DNA of 64,000 nt from UBA6059 sp965227155 (lineage in GTDB: Bacteria > Bacteroidota > Bacteroidia > Cytophagales > Cyclobacteriaceae). The stretch lies in contig OZ245731.1 of assembly GCA_965227155.1 (NCBI GenBank), positions 3,038,001 to 3,102,000 of the forward strand, written 5' to 3'. Position numbers and translations under genes: made by a program. Below are positions 52,276 to 60,872 of the stretch, in pieces; position 1 is the first letter of the stretch, and every line of letters begins with the position of its first letter. The notes under the pieces are model-generated. The model was not told where the DNA came from and made no database searches. It saw only the letters and a list, made by a program, of their open reading frames with translations.

Positions 52276-52710
52276 TTATTTTCTTAGTTCGTAGAGTTCC
52301 GCAGTTGAGTAAATGTCCAGGAATCCCTTGGCTTTTAATCCATTGATTAGTTTTTTATCACCTGTCCAAATGCTTGCGTTTATACCTATGGCAGTGGCAA
52401 GAAATGGAGTGTCATTTTCGTCTACATCAGCAGTAAGCTCATACGCTCGTTTCCAATGTGTTTCGGAAATTGCTTCTGATGAAATTAGGTCTATATTTTT
52501 TAGAACCTGATTAATCGAGACCTCAATTTTCTCCTCAGACATTTTGGTAAGTGTCTGAAGCTTGCCCTTGTATTTCGTTAGTTCATCAATGATAAATTCA
52601 GACGAATAGAATTCAAACTGATCCTCGGAATTGAATAGGATTTCACCAATGAGCCCATTTGAATTTAAGATTGCGCTGAATACTATGTTGGTGTCAGCAA
52701 CTACCTTCAT
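52276..52710 (-). CDS. PIN-domain protein, probable VapC-like toxin
   Basis: A 144-residue PIN endoribonuclease. The acidic residues expected for metal-dependent cleavage are visible: DTN at 6-8, an acidic helix EFIIDELTKYKGKLQ, then DENDTPFLATA and TGDKKLINGLKAKG near residues 95-125. It overlaps the upstream small gene by 4 bp, as in toxin-antitoxin pairs with the antitoxin first. The module is bracketed by 80-bp direct repeats. The toxin role is inferred. Confidence 0.85.
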   Translation of the reverse strand: MKVVADTNIVFSAILNSNGLIGEILFNSEDQFEFYSSEFIIDELTKYKGKLQTLTKMSEEKIEVSINQVLKNIDLISSEAISETHWKRAYELTADVDENDTPFLATAIGINASIWTGDKKLINGLKAKGFLDIYSTAELYELRK

Positions 52711-52910
52711 TTAACAAATCGATGCTTGTTTTCTTTCCACCAATTTGTTTTTGATTCTTTGGCCAATTTATCTATTTCGGCCTGATCAGCTCTACTCTCA
52801 GCAGTTGCTTCCTTGTACTTTAGATAGTCAATCATTCGTTGAAGTCCAAGCGTATCAATGTTCGCAGGGAGTCTCAACAGAATTTCACTATCTGTTCTTT
52901 GAATGTCCAT
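52707..52910 (-). CDS. Small protein upstream of PIN toxin, probable antitoxin
   Basis: A 67-residue charged protein (MDIQRTDSEILLRLPANID then a helix with QRMIDYLKYKEATAESRA). The N-terminal ILLRLPANID pattern resembles small beta-rich antitoxin DNA-binding heads, and the C-terminal part is a toxin-neutralising-type helix. I cannot name a family. The start is ATG 52910; the TTG 6 bp upstream is less likely. Its position directly before and overlapping the PIN gene supports an antitoxin role. Confidence 0.75.
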   Translation of the reverse strand: MDIQRTDSEILLRLPANIDTLGLQRMIDYLKYKEATAESRADQAEIDKLAKESKTNWWKENKHRFVK

Positions 52911-53088
52911 AATCAAATTTACGAATTCCTGTTAATAAGTGTTCTATGCGGACTTTTATTCTAATCCCTATTCTTCCTAAAAAACTGCCTGATTAGTTTC
53001 AAAACGTATTCTCAAGCCTTGTTTTGTGTCCTCTCCGCCTTGTTTTAAATGGTTTTGAAGACATAATGCAAGCTATAGCGTGAATGGT

Positions 53089-53112
53089 ATGGCCTGTCAG
53101 GTGACAGGCCAT
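53089..53112. repeat. Perfect 24-bp palindrome with 2-nt centre
   Basis: ATGGCCTGTCA (53089-53099) then GG then TGACAGGCCAT (53102-53112). The arms are fully complementary. It lies about 180 bp upstream of the antitoxin start, next to the right 80-bp repeat. It could be an operator, a recombination site or a hairpin; there is no T run on either side. Confidence 0.9.
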
Positions 53113-53120
53113 GGTGTTGA

Positions 53121-53200
53121 AAATGTACTTAACGAACTAATATTCACATCAATTATTTCTTATTAAATAAAAAAGGTGCCATCACCGGAGCAACGACACC
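53121..53200. repeat. 80-bp direct repeat, right copy
   Basis: Second copy of the segment at 52175-52254, directly downstream of the thiolase stop. It is probably the original location, since the terminator it holds fits the thiolase gene. Confidence 0.95.
53169..53200 (-). terminator. Terminator after the thiolase gene
   Basis: Same hairpin as in the left repeat: GGTGTC (53200-53195) pairs with GGCACC (53180-53175) and a six-U run follows (plus A run 53169-53174). It lies 23 bp past the thiolase stop. Confidence 0.75.
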
Positions 53201-53223
53201 TTTCAGTATATCTGAGTAGATAC

Positions 53224-54402
53224 TTATACTTTTTCAATCACAATGGCAGAGGCTCCACCGCCACCATTGCAGATACCAGCCACGCCGATACTTCCCTGCT
53301 TCTGTGTAAGCACATTATTAAGTGTGGTGATGATTCGTGCACCAGAAGCACCCAGTGGGTGTCCCAGGGCTACAGCACCTCCAAATACATTGACTTTGTC
53401 TGCTTCTAATTCCAGGTTTTTCATATTGGCAAGAGCAACTGCTGAAAAGGCTTCATTGATTTCATAGAAGCTTACATCTGACTTGCTCACACCGGCTCTT
53501 TCCATGGCTTTAGGAATAGCCAACGATGGTGCTGTGGTAAACCATAGCGGATCCTGAGCAGCATCGGCAAACCCTCGAATTTTAGCAATAGGAGTAAGGC
53601 CCAACGCTTCCATTTTTTCCTTGCTCATAAGCACAAGTGCTGAAGCACCGTCATTGATAGTGCTGGCATTAGCCGCAGTGACTGTACCATCTTTGCTAAA
53701 TACGGGTCTTAAGGCAGGTATTTTATCATAGGATACGTTTCTAAACTCCTCATCTTCTGTCATCTCGATAGGATCACCTTTGCGCTGAGGTATAGATACC
53801 GGTATTATTTCATGCTTAAAGGTGCCGTTTTCCGTATTTTCTGCAGCTCTTTTATAGGAGTTGATGGCATATGTGTCCTGGTCCTCCCGGCTTATATTCA
53901 TTTCTTTCGCCGTGTTATCCGCACAATTGCCCATCGGGAACTGATTATAAGCTTCCCATAAGCCATCGTGCATGAGTCCGTCGATCAGTTGTCCATGTCC
54001 ATATTTATAGCCAAACCTTGCCTTAGGTACATAGAAAGGAATATTACTCATACTTTCCATGCCACCGGCTACAATGGTGTCGGCATGGCCAAGCATGATG
54101 GCCTGAGCCCCCAGCATCACGGATTTCATACCGGAAGAACAAACTTTATTCACAGTGGTACAGGGTACATTCTGACCGATGCCTGCACCTATAGCTGCCT
54201 GACGGGCAGGGGCCTGTCCTAATCCTGCGGATACCACATTCCCGAAATACACTTCATCTACCTCTTTGGCCTCAGCGCCTGATTTCTCAAGTGCCCCTTT
54301 TATGGCAATGGAGCCAAGCTGTATAGCTGTAAAGTCCTTGAGCTTACCTCCGAAACTTCCTATAGGTGTGCGTACTGCGGATACGATATAAACTTCTTTC
54401 AT
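53224..54402 (-). CDS. Acetyl-CoA C-acyltransferase (thiolase)
   Basis: A 392-residue thiolase, either degradative or acetoacetyl-CoA-forming. The nucleophilic cysteine is Cys88 in TVNKVCSSGMKSVMLG. The second-half motifs are NEAFSAVALANMK, GGAVALGHPLGASGARI (catalytic histidine) and CNGGGGASAIVIE (second cysteine). Complete. Length and motif details are like biosynthetic/degradative AtoB- or FadA-type enzymes; I do not separate them. It follows batC by 27 bp and ends at the right repeat with its terminator. Confidence 0.94.
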   Translation of the reverse strand: MKEVYIVSAVRTPIGSFGGKLKDFTAIQLGSIAIKGALEKSGAEAKEVDEVYFGNVVSAGLGQAPARQAAIGAGIGQNVPCTTVNKVCSSGMKSVMLGAQAIMLGHADTIVAGGMESMSNIPFYVPKARFGYKYGHGQLIDGLMHDGLWEAYNQFPMGNCADNTAKEMNISREDQDTYAINSYKRAAENTENGTFKHEIIPVSIPQRKGDPIEMTEDEEFRNVSYDKIPALRPVFSKDGTVTAANASTINDGASALVLMSKEKMEALGLTPIAKIRGFADAAQDPLWFTTAPSLAIPKAMERAGVSKSDVSFYEINEAFSAVALANMKNLELEADKVNVFGGAVALGHPLGASGARIITTLNNVLTQKQGSIGVAGICNGGGGASAIVIEKV

Positions 54403-54429
54403 TTTCTTTATTTTGGGTTAATAGTTTGA

Positions 54430-55353
54430 TTACCAATCTGGCTTCTTACTGTCCGGTTTTTTTGTAGGCTTTTTACGCATCTGTTGGATGTATTGAATCT
54501 CGCTATTGCGCATAGCCTCTAGTATCATTTGTGCTTTTTCCTCACTCAGCTGCATTTCCTGGAGCTTTTCAGCAGGGCTGGGCTGTGGTTGCGATTGTTC
54601 CTGCTCTTCACCTTCTTCGCCAGGTTGAGGTTGATCCTGCTGCTGTTGCTCTCCCTCCTGATTCTGGGATTCCTGCTCTTGCTGGCTTTGCTCTTCGCTA
54701 TCCTGCTGCTCCTGGTTTTGTTCCTGATTTTGCTGCTGCTGTTGCTCCTGATCTTGTTGGTCTTGTTGTTGTTCCTGCTGCTGATCTTGCTGCTGTTGGT
54801 CCTGGTTTTGTTGATCCTGATTTTGCTGCTGATCTTGCTTTTGCTGGTCTTTTTGTTGTTCTTGTTCGTCCTGGTTTTCCTGATCCTGATTCTGTTGATC
54901 CTGCTGCTGATCCTGATTTTGCTGTTGCTCTTTAAGCTTCTTTTTTACCAGTTCGTAATTGTATCGCGCAGCTTCATTGGTAGGGTCAGCTTTGATAGAT
55001 TCTTTGAAATATTGTAAAGCTTTGGACAACTGCTGGTCGCTGCTATTGAGCATACCCAATTGCTGATAAGCGATGGATTTGAGTTTTTTATCTTCTGTGA
55101 TCGATAAATCCCGATAGGCTGATAGCGCATTGGTAGAATCATTTAGCTGGTAATAGGCATGGCCCAGGTTTAAAAGAGCCCTGTCATCCTCAACTTTCAT
55201 GGAGTCCAAAAGCATACTGTAATGCTGCGCCGCCATTTCGTAATCACCCGCCAAAAAAGCATCCTCGGCTTTCTCTTTAAGCGCATTAACCTTAGCGATA
55301 TCGTTGAAATCCATAATGGCCAATACTACAAATGCCATCAATAATCGGATCAT
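54430..55353 (-). CDS. BatC-like TPR protein with Q/D-rich tract
   Basis: A 307-residue protein beginning with a hydrophobic N-terminal segment (residues 2-15, signal/anchor), then three TPR-like helical repeats (about 22-140, for example ALLNLGHAYYQLNDSTNALS). Residues 142-256 are a low-complexity tract of Gln, Asp, Asn and Glu, followed by a short helical EKLQEMQLSEEKAQMI and a lysine-rich C-terminus. The TPR and position after the VWA gene match BatC/BatE-type proteins of aerotolerance operons. The start overlaps the batB stop (ATGA). Confidence 0.85.
   Translation of the reverse strand: MIRLLMAFVVLAIMDFNDIAKVNALKEKAEDAFLAGDYEMAAQHYSMLLDSMKVEDDRALLNLGHAYYQLNDSTNALSAYRDLSITEDKKLKSIAYQQLGMLNSSDQQLSKALQYFKESIKADPTNEAARYNYELVKKKLKEQQQNQDQQQDQQNQDQENQDEQEQQKDQQKQDQQQNQDQQNQDQQQQDQQQEQQQDQQDQEQQQQQNQEQNQEQQDSEEQSQQEQESQNQEGEQQQQDQPQPGEEGEEQEQSQPQPSPAEKLQEMQLSEEKAQMILEAMRNSEIQYIQQMRKKPTKKPDSKKPDW
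54586..54930 (-). repeat. CAG/CAA-type low-complexity coding tract
   Basis: About 115 consecutive codons of batC encoding mostly Gln with interspersed Asp, Glu and Asn (residues 142-256). No single exact unit repeats throughout. On the plus strand it gives a false leucine-rich reading frame. Such tracts are prone to length change. Confidence 0.9.
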
Positions 55354-56318
55354 ATTCTAATAGTTTTTACATTGATCAATACATCCATTATCATCAGAAG
55401 TAATGCAAGCCCCAAAAAGTAAAAATACTTATTGGCACTTACATCCACGGTTTTGGTATCGGTTAGTTCACCTTCAATATTACTGATCGTATTTATTAAT
55501 CTACTTACGTCATTTTTGGTTTCGTTGATTTCAAAATATTGACCACCGGTGAGGGCAGCTACATTTTTAAGGGAAGAGGGATTTAGTTTGGTTATGATAT
55601 CGCTGCCCGTTTCATCCTTTTTAAAGCCACGTCGGGTCATAATTTTACTTCCCCTTTGGGTGCCAATGCCCAGAGTAAAGAGCTTGATGCCTGAATCTTT
55701 GATTTGTTGGGCTATACTTTCTGTTTCATCGCCAAAATCCTCTCCATCACTGATCAATACAATGATTTTGGACTTTTGCTTGGTAACGGGAGCATCTTCC
55801 TCACTAAGTTTTTCCAGCGCAAGGGCCAGAGGAGGCCCAAAATCTGTACCGCTGTAGGGTGCTATTTCTGTATTGAGCGTTTCCAGAAATAAGTTGAGGG
55901 CACCTTTGTCATAAGTAAGTGGACATTGCACAAAAGCTTCCTGGCTAAAAATGATGAGCCCTATGCGGTCGGAGCTAAAGGCTTCCACGATATTTTTTAG
56001 TTCAAACTTTAGCTTCTCTAGTCGGGTGGGTTGAATATCGAAAGCATTCATAGATTCTGAAAGGTCCACCGCGATCATAATGTCCTTACCGATGGCTTGA
56101 ATTTCTTTTTTTGCTTCCCCAAAAGAAGGACCCAAAAGAGCTACAATGAAAAGCAGGAAGTAAAGGGACCGTAAAATCAGCTTTACAAATATTTTACTAA
56201 ATGAGGTTTGAAGAAAATTGGCAATCCTGATCACACGGATCATGTAAAATAGGTAGAGGAGCACGAAAAACCCCACTAAAATTAACTCCCGCATGGATAA
56301 CGCATACGCCCAACTCAT
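55350..56318 (-). CDS. BatB-like VWA-domain membrane protein
   Basis: A 322-residue protein with N-terminal membrane helices (about 10-27 and 45-64), a von Willebrand factor A domain (about 80-285) with the MIDAS motif DLSESMNAFD and SDGEDFGDE, and a C-terminal helix (about 297-315). This is the BatA/BatB layout. Start ATG 56318 is used; a second ATG at residue 9 is also possible. It is cotranscribed with batC. MoxR, a DUF58 protein, BatA and BatD are not next to it. Confidence 0.88.
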   Translation of the reverse strand: MSWAYALSMRELILVGFFVLLYLFYMIRVIRIANFLQTSFSKIFVKLILRSLYFLLFIVALLGPSFGEAKKEIQAIGKDIMIAVDLSESMNAFDIQPTRLEKLKFELKNIVEAFSSDRIGLIIFSQEAFVQCPLTYDKGALNLFLETLNTEIAPYSGTDFGPPLALALEKLSEEDAPVTKQKSKIIVLISDGEDFGDETESIAQQIKDSGIKLFTLGIGTQRGSKIMTRRGFKKDETGSDIITKLNPSSLKNVAALTGGQYFEINETKNDVSRLINTISNIEGELTDTKTVDVSANKYFYFLGLALLLMIMDVLINVKTIRI

Positions 56319-56338
56319 ACTGCTCTGTCTTTGTCTTT

Positions 56339-56346
56339 CAAATTTA
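56339..56346 (-). promoter_or_regulatory. Possible -7 element upstream of batB
   Basis: On the minus strand TAAATTTG fits TAnnTTTG and lies 20 bp before the batB start. The -33 position has no clear TTTG, so this is tentative. Confidence 0.35.
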
Positions 56347-56536
56347 CATAATGCCAGCTACCTCAAGGGCTGGTTTAAGGTTTTTTAACAAATGGTGGCT
56401 ATTTGGGCTGGGTTTTAGAAAAAATATGCCGATCACGGAAATTTTAAGCTACATAAAGTGCTATGGCTTTATTTTAGAGCAGGTTTACAAACCATATAAC
56501 TCGTTATTCTGGCAATCAACTTTATAACTGCAAATT

Positions 56537-57079
56537 ATGAAACTCGACAATCGGTCAATCCACAGAGACCTGGCCTATTTCTATTTGGGGCTCATCCTGG
56601 CATTTTCTTTTTCCGGCATTATTTTGAACCACCGCAGGGTGTGGTACCCAATGGATTATGTTTATGAGTCCAAAGAAGTAAGCCTGGAAAAAAGCAGACT
56701 TTCGGCAACTATGTCCGAGGAGGAGGTTAAATCTCTGGTAAGCTCCCTTGATCTGGAGTATGATAGCCATAGGGTGCGGGACAACAGCCTGCGAGTTGAT
56801 TTTAAAGATGAGGGTATATTAAATGTAAATCTGGAAAATGGTGATGCCACGCTGGAATACAGAAGACTAACACCGCTTCTGGGACATACCATGTACCTGC
56901 ATAAAACCACCAATAATTTTTGGATATGGTATTCTGATATATTTGGGTTAGCCATGATCGTCATTGCTGTAACCGGTATGTTTATTTCAAAAGGCAAGTT
57001 TTCTTTCTCAAAAAGGGGCTGGAAGCTGATGGCAGCAGGGCTCGTATTCCCGATTATTATCTTGATTGTGTTTGGGTAA
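56537..57079 (+). CDS. PepSY-type membrane protein
   Basis: A 180-residue protein with an N-terminal helix (about 11-30, FYLGLILAFSFSGIILNHRR), a periplasmic beta-alpha PepSY-like segment (about 50-120) and C-terminal helices (about 132-152 and 162-179). The HxxR of ILNHRRVWYP and the HTMYLHKTTNNFWIWYSDIF region resemble PepSY-associated reductase-like proteins of iron transport. Convergent with the kinase (74-bp gap). The function is not established. Confidence 0.78.
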   Translation: MKLDNRSIHRDLAYFYLGLILAFSFSGIILNHRRVWYPMDYVYESKEVSLEKSRLSATMSEEEVKSLVSSLDLEYDSHRVRDNSLRVDFKDEGILNVNLENGDATLEYRRLTPLLGHTMYLHKTTNNFWIWYSDIFGLAMIVIAVTGMFISKGKFSFSKRGWKLMAAGLVFPIIILIVFG

Positions 57080-57153
57080 GTGAATTAGCCTTACATTTAT
57101 TGAAAAGCCTACTTAAACAAACTTTATTGCTATTTTGAGCTTAAAACAAGATA

Positions 57154-60100
57154 TCATTCAGTATCAAATTCAACACCGGAAGTAGACGGGAGGTTTATAA
57201 TAAAGGTTGTGCCTTTGCCTAGATCGCTTTCGACTTTTATAGTTCCGTTATTGATCCTGACATGCGAATAGACCATACTTAAGCCTAGGCCTGTGCCTTT
57301 TTCACGAGCAGTACCATAGGTCACCTTAGTGTCGCTGATTTCAAATAAAGATGGTATTTTGTCCTGCGGTATACCCACACCTGTATCACTGATTTTTATT
57401 TCAAGTGTGTCTGTTTTTTGTACTGCCCTTATTTTGATATCGCCACCTTCAGGGGTGAATTTTATGGCGTTGTTTAAGAGGTTGCGCAGTATGAGTAGCA
57501 AGGCGTTTTTATCTACGAATGCAGAGGCCTTAGGAGGGAGATCACTACTCAAGGTTATCTGCTTGCTATCAGCCATATGTTTATAATTACTAACCGCCTC
57601 ATTGATATATGTCTTCGCGTCCAGTTGCTCAGGAATATTCATAATCAATTCTTGTTCACTCTTAGACCATGAGAGCAAATGTTCCAATAAACTTAGTACC
57701 TGATCTCCTGCATCTTTAAGCTTATTTGATAAATCAACAAGGGTTGGGTCAGCATCTTTTCTGGAGGCATATTCACTATTGAAAATGTGATAAAATCCAA
57801 TAAATGAGGACATTGGACCTCTCAGATCATGACCAATAATGGAAAACAACCTATCCTTTGCTTTGTTGAGTTGGTTGAGTTTGTCGTGCTGACTTCTTAT
57901 TTCCTCATGCTGTGATTCGATCTCTTCTTTTTGGCTAAGGATTTCTTTTGTAGCCACACGTATTTTTTGCTCCAGTTGAAGTTTACTTTGCTCAAGGGCG
58001 GCAGTTCTGAAGCGCACAAAAATGATAATAAAGGCTACAAAACTTACAATGTAGCAAACTATTGCCCACCAACTACGGTACCACGGAGGGCGTACCTCAA
58101 ATGGATATACGACCAAGTCACTCCAAATGCCCTCAGGGCTTTGAGCTTTTAACATAAATGTATAATGCCCCTCTCTAAGGTTGTTATATACCGCCTCATT
58201 GCTGCCAGATAATGGATGCCACTCATCTTCCATCCCCTCTAGCATGTATTGATACTTAACCATGTAATTGCGGCTTGTTTCTATGGCATTAAATTCGAAT
58301 GTAATAGCATTGTGTCGATAGGGTAATACCAATTGATATGGAATTGGATGCCAGCTGCCAATGCTATCGAATAAGACACCCTCAAAATATTGTTGAAGGC
58401 TGTCACGCTGCCTTATTGTAAGCTTTTCACTATAGGCTCTCACTTCCTGCTGCGAAAGCAGGAGACTGTCTTGCTGAGGCTCCAAACTGTACCAGTTTAA
58501 TGATTTGTCACTGATACTTACCTTCTCGATAATCAGGTTTAGCTTGTTTGTATTTCTATTTACTTCGCTGTAATCAAAGCGAACCAACGCGGATTTGTCG
58601 CTACCAGTACCGATCCATAGTTGATCCCTGCTGTCACAAAAGAAGGCCCCACCGTTTACATCTCTCACTGGGTAGCCATTGAATTGATTGTATATTTCAA
58701 TTTCATTCGCCAGCTTGCCTACAGGAATAACGGCTAATCCGAAATTGGTGCCTGCATAAATATTACCTTTACTGTCTTGTGCCAATCCAGCCACATGATT
58801 ATCGGGTAAGCCATCCAGTTTATTGATAGTTTTGAATTGAATGCTGTCAGGCTGTTGGGGTGAATCATTTTCTATGATATTTATGCCACCCCCATAGGTT
58901 CCTACCCAGATGTTTCCTTCATTATCCTCCAGAATATCGAGCACAATATTATATGCAAGGCCTTGCTGAATGGTATAGGTAGAGATAGACGATCCATCAA
59001 ATTTACTTAACCCACCACCCCAGGTGCCGATCCATAGGTTCCCTTTACTATCTTCTTTAATACGCTGAACATTATTATTGGCAAGTCCATCTTGTGTGCT
59101 GAATGATGTAAATGATTGGCCATCATATTTCACTAAACCATGACTGATAGTGCTGAACCATATATTACGCTTACTATCTTCTATGATACTGAAGACAACT
59201 TCCCCAGCATAGGGTGTACCGGCTGTAATATTTACAAATGAGCTGCCGTCATATTTTAGCAATCCGTTTCCTAAGGTCCCCAACCAAATATTTCCATAAA
59301 AGTCTTCAATTAAACTAAAAATTGAGTTGTTGATAAGACCTTGTTCAGTGGTAAAGGCAGAAAGCATATTGTCATTGAGTTTGCTAAAGCCTCCTTCGTT
59401 CATGCCAAACCAAATATTTCCCTTTTTATCTTCAGTAATACTTCTAACAATATTTTTTTCCAGTCCAGCATTTTTATTTAGCGTGATAAAAGACTCACCT
59501 TCAAATCTGGATACGCCACCACCTCTCGTACCAAACCATAAATTGCCCAATTTATCTTCAGTAATACTTCTAACAATATTGGAGGCGAGTCCATTTTCTC
59601 TTGAGTAAGTCGTAAAAATGTTGTTGTCGAATTTAATTGCACCATCGCCATTGGTGCCAAACCAAATTGTACCATCTTTCTGCTGAGTAATGCAATAAAT
59701 TGTATTTTCACTTACTCCATTAGCACTAGTGTAATGGGAAAATGACTCTCCATTAATCTTACTAATGCCTCCTTCCCAATAGCCTAGCCATATATTGTTA
59801 TTGCGGTCAACTAGCAGACTTTGTATTTGGTCATTGAGTAGTCCGTTCTCTCTATTGAAGTTTGTGAAGTTATTCCCATCATACTTACTGATTCCCCCAA
59901 AAGTGGCTATCCAAATGTTTCCATTTAGGTCTTCTCTTACACTTCTTATAGCATTGCTCGGTAGGCCCTGAACTGTAGAAAAGTGGATAAAAGAGTTGCC
60001 ATCATATTTGTAAAGCCCATTATTGGCAGTGCCGATCCACACATTACCTTTGCCATCCAGAAATAGTGTATTTATCAATTTGTCATGTAATGCTTTTTCA

Positions 60101-60519
60101 TGAGGCATTGTAAATACGTGACCATTATAAATGCTTAGGCCTTGTGACGTGCCCAGCCAAAGTAGGCCGGATTCATCTTCCAGCATACATCGTACAGCAT
60201 TGTTGATCAGGCCGTCTTCTGTTGTGAAATTAGTGAAAGATTTTCCGTCGTAGCGGCTTATTCCTCCACCGGAGGTACAGAACCAGAGGTTTCCTTTACT
60301 ATCGCAGATCGTGCTTTTATCACTAAAATTTATGATGTCCATAGCCAATCCATCATCCGTATCGAATGTGGTAAAAAAGCCTTTACCTATTGCTTTCGAA
60401 GGGTCAAGTACTGTTACCCTAGGTGGAGTAGAAGTGGTTGTTACTGGAGAGATAGTGCTTTGCCCTTTACTTATATAAAATGGAATAAGTGCAAATACAA
60501 GGATTACCAGGGCTTTCAT
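57154..60519 (-). CDS. Two-component-regulator-propeller histidine kinase
   Basis: An 1121-residue membrane sensor kinase. The signal peptide (1-20) is followed by about 14 propeller repeats (GNLWFCTSGGGISRYDGKSF, GNIWIATFGGISKYDGNNF and others), forming beta-propellers, then a Y_Y_Y domain (about 735-810, NAITFEFNAIETSRNYMVKY), one helix (about 817-835), a coiled coil, the histidine kinase with phosphoacceptor His897 (FSIIGHDLRGP), N-box LLNNAIKFTPEGG, G1 ISDTGVGIP and GTGLGLSMVYS. No receiver or HTH domain follows, unlike hybrid forms. The cognate regulator is not adjacent. The ligand is unknown. Confidence 0.93.
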   Translation of the reverse strand: MKALVILVFALIPFYISKGQSTISPVTTTSTPPRVTVLDPSKAIGKGFFTTFDTDDGLAMDIINFSDKSTICDSKGNLWFCTSGGGISRYDGKSFTNFTTEDGLINNAVRCMLEDESGLLWLGTSQGLSIYNGHVFTMPHEKALHDKLINTLFLDGKGNVWIGTANNGLYKYDGNSFIHFSTVQGLPSNAIRSVREDLNGNIWIATFGGISKYDGNNFTNFNRENGLLNDQIQSLLVDRNNNIWLGYWEGGISKINGESFSHYTSANGVSENTIYCITQQKDGTIWFGTNGDGAIKFDNNIFTTYSRENGLASNIVRSITEDKLGNLWFGTRGGGVSRFEGESFITLNKNAGLEKNIVRSITEDKKGNIWFGMNEGGFSKLNDNMLSAFTTEQGLINNSIFSLIEDFYGNIWLGTLGNGLLKYDGSSFVNITAGTPYAGEVVFSIIEDSKRNIWFSTISHGLVKYDGQSFTSFSTQDGLANNNVQRIKEDSKGNLWIGTWGGGLSKFDGSSISTYTIQQGLAYNIVLDILEDNEGNIWVGTYGGGINIIENDSPQQPDSIQFKTINKLDGLPDNHVAGLAQDSKGNIYAGTNFGLAVIPVGKLANEIEIYNQFNGYPVRDVNGGAFFCDSRDQLWIGTGSDKSALVRFDYSEVNRNTNKLNLIIEKVSISDKSLNWYSLEPQQDSLLLSQQEVRAYSEKLTIRQRDSLQQYFEGVLFDSIGSWHPIPYQLVLPYRHNAITFEFNAIETSRNYMVKYQYMLEGMEDEWHPLSGSNEAVYNNLREGHYTFMLKAQSPEGIWSDLVVYPFEVRPPWYRSWWAIVCYIVSFVAFIIIFVRFRTAALEQSKLQLEQKIRVATKEILSQKEEIESQHEEIRSQHDKLNQLNKAKDRLFSIIGHDLRGPMSSFIGFYHIFNSEYASRKDADPTLVDLSNKLKDAGDQVLSLLEHLLSWSKSEQELIMNIPEQLDAKTYINEAVSNYKHMADSKQITLSSDLPPKASAFVDKNALLLILRNLLNNAIKFTPEGGDIKIRAVQKTDTLEIKISDTGVGIPQDKIPSLFEISDTKVTYGTAREKGTGLGLSMVYSHVRINNGTIKVESDLGKGTTFIINLPSTSGVEFDTE

Positions 60520-60537
60520 ATCAATTTTTAATTATGA

Positions 60538-60555
60538 CAAGCTAGATACAGCTTG
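60538..60555. repeat. Inverted repeat near the kinase start
   Basis: CAAGCT (60538-60543), AGATAC, AGCTTG (60550-60555), extending to 7 bp if flanking bases are included. It lies 18-36 bp upstream of the kinase start, in its leader or promoter. A possible regulator site, without further support. Confidence 0.5.
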
Positions 60556-60734
60556 TTGCTTCATAGGATTTGTATGAGATACACAATACCCTATCATGAA
60601 TTTCAACATTGATGTTTATTGATGCTAAATAAGCAATACAAAGATTGGTAAAAAATTAGGTAGTATCCCAGATTATGTGTCTGTAGATCTAAAGGTTTTC
60701 CATGGAGATAGATTCTTGCTCAAAATGATTTGCA

Positions 60735-60769
60735 AATAAAAAAGCACTCACAAATTAATGTAAGTGCTT
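60735..60769 (-). terminator. Terminator after tRNA-Arg
   Basis: On the minus strand AAGCACTTACA pairs with TGTGAGTGCTT (plus 60759-60769 with 60742-60752; one G-U pair), 6-nt loop, followed by a U run (plus A run from 60741 down). It is 11 bp past the tRNA-Arg 3' end. Confidence 0.85.
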
Positions 60770-60779
60770 GATCATTAAG

Positions 60780-60853
60780 TGATTCCACCAGGACTCGAAC
60801 CTGGAACCTACTGCTTAGAAGGCAGTTGCTCTATCCAGTTGAGCTATGGAACC
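60780..60853 (-). tRNA. tRNA-Arg (anticodon TCT)
   Basis: The minus strand gives a full cloverleaf. The acceptor stem GGTTCCA pairs with TGGAATC (one G-U). The D arm is AGCTCAACTGGATAGAGC-like, the anticodon loop is CTTCTAA with TCT, and the T arm contains GGTTCGAGTCC. The discriminator is A. No CCA is encoded. Decodes AGA/AGG. Confidence 0.95.
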
Positions 60854-60872
60854 AGTGACTACTGCTAGTCTT

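Larger units (their letters stand above)
52911..53223. other. Noncoding region between antitoxin gene and thiolase
   Basis: About 310 bp with no convincing gene. It holds the 24-bp palindrome at 53089-53112 and the right copy of the direct repeat (53121-53200). The stretch 52911-53088 looks AT-rich and unstructured to me. It should contain the promoter of the minus-strand antitoxin/PIN pair. Confidence 0.7.

Noticed and set aside
52175..53200. PIN cassette as an insertion sequence
   Set aside because: The flanks are direct, not inverted, repeats and no transposase or integrase is encoded between them.
54529..55017. Leucine-rich open frame on the plus strand
   Set aside because: It is the reverse complement of the Gln-rich tract of batC; its composition follows from CAG/CAA codons.
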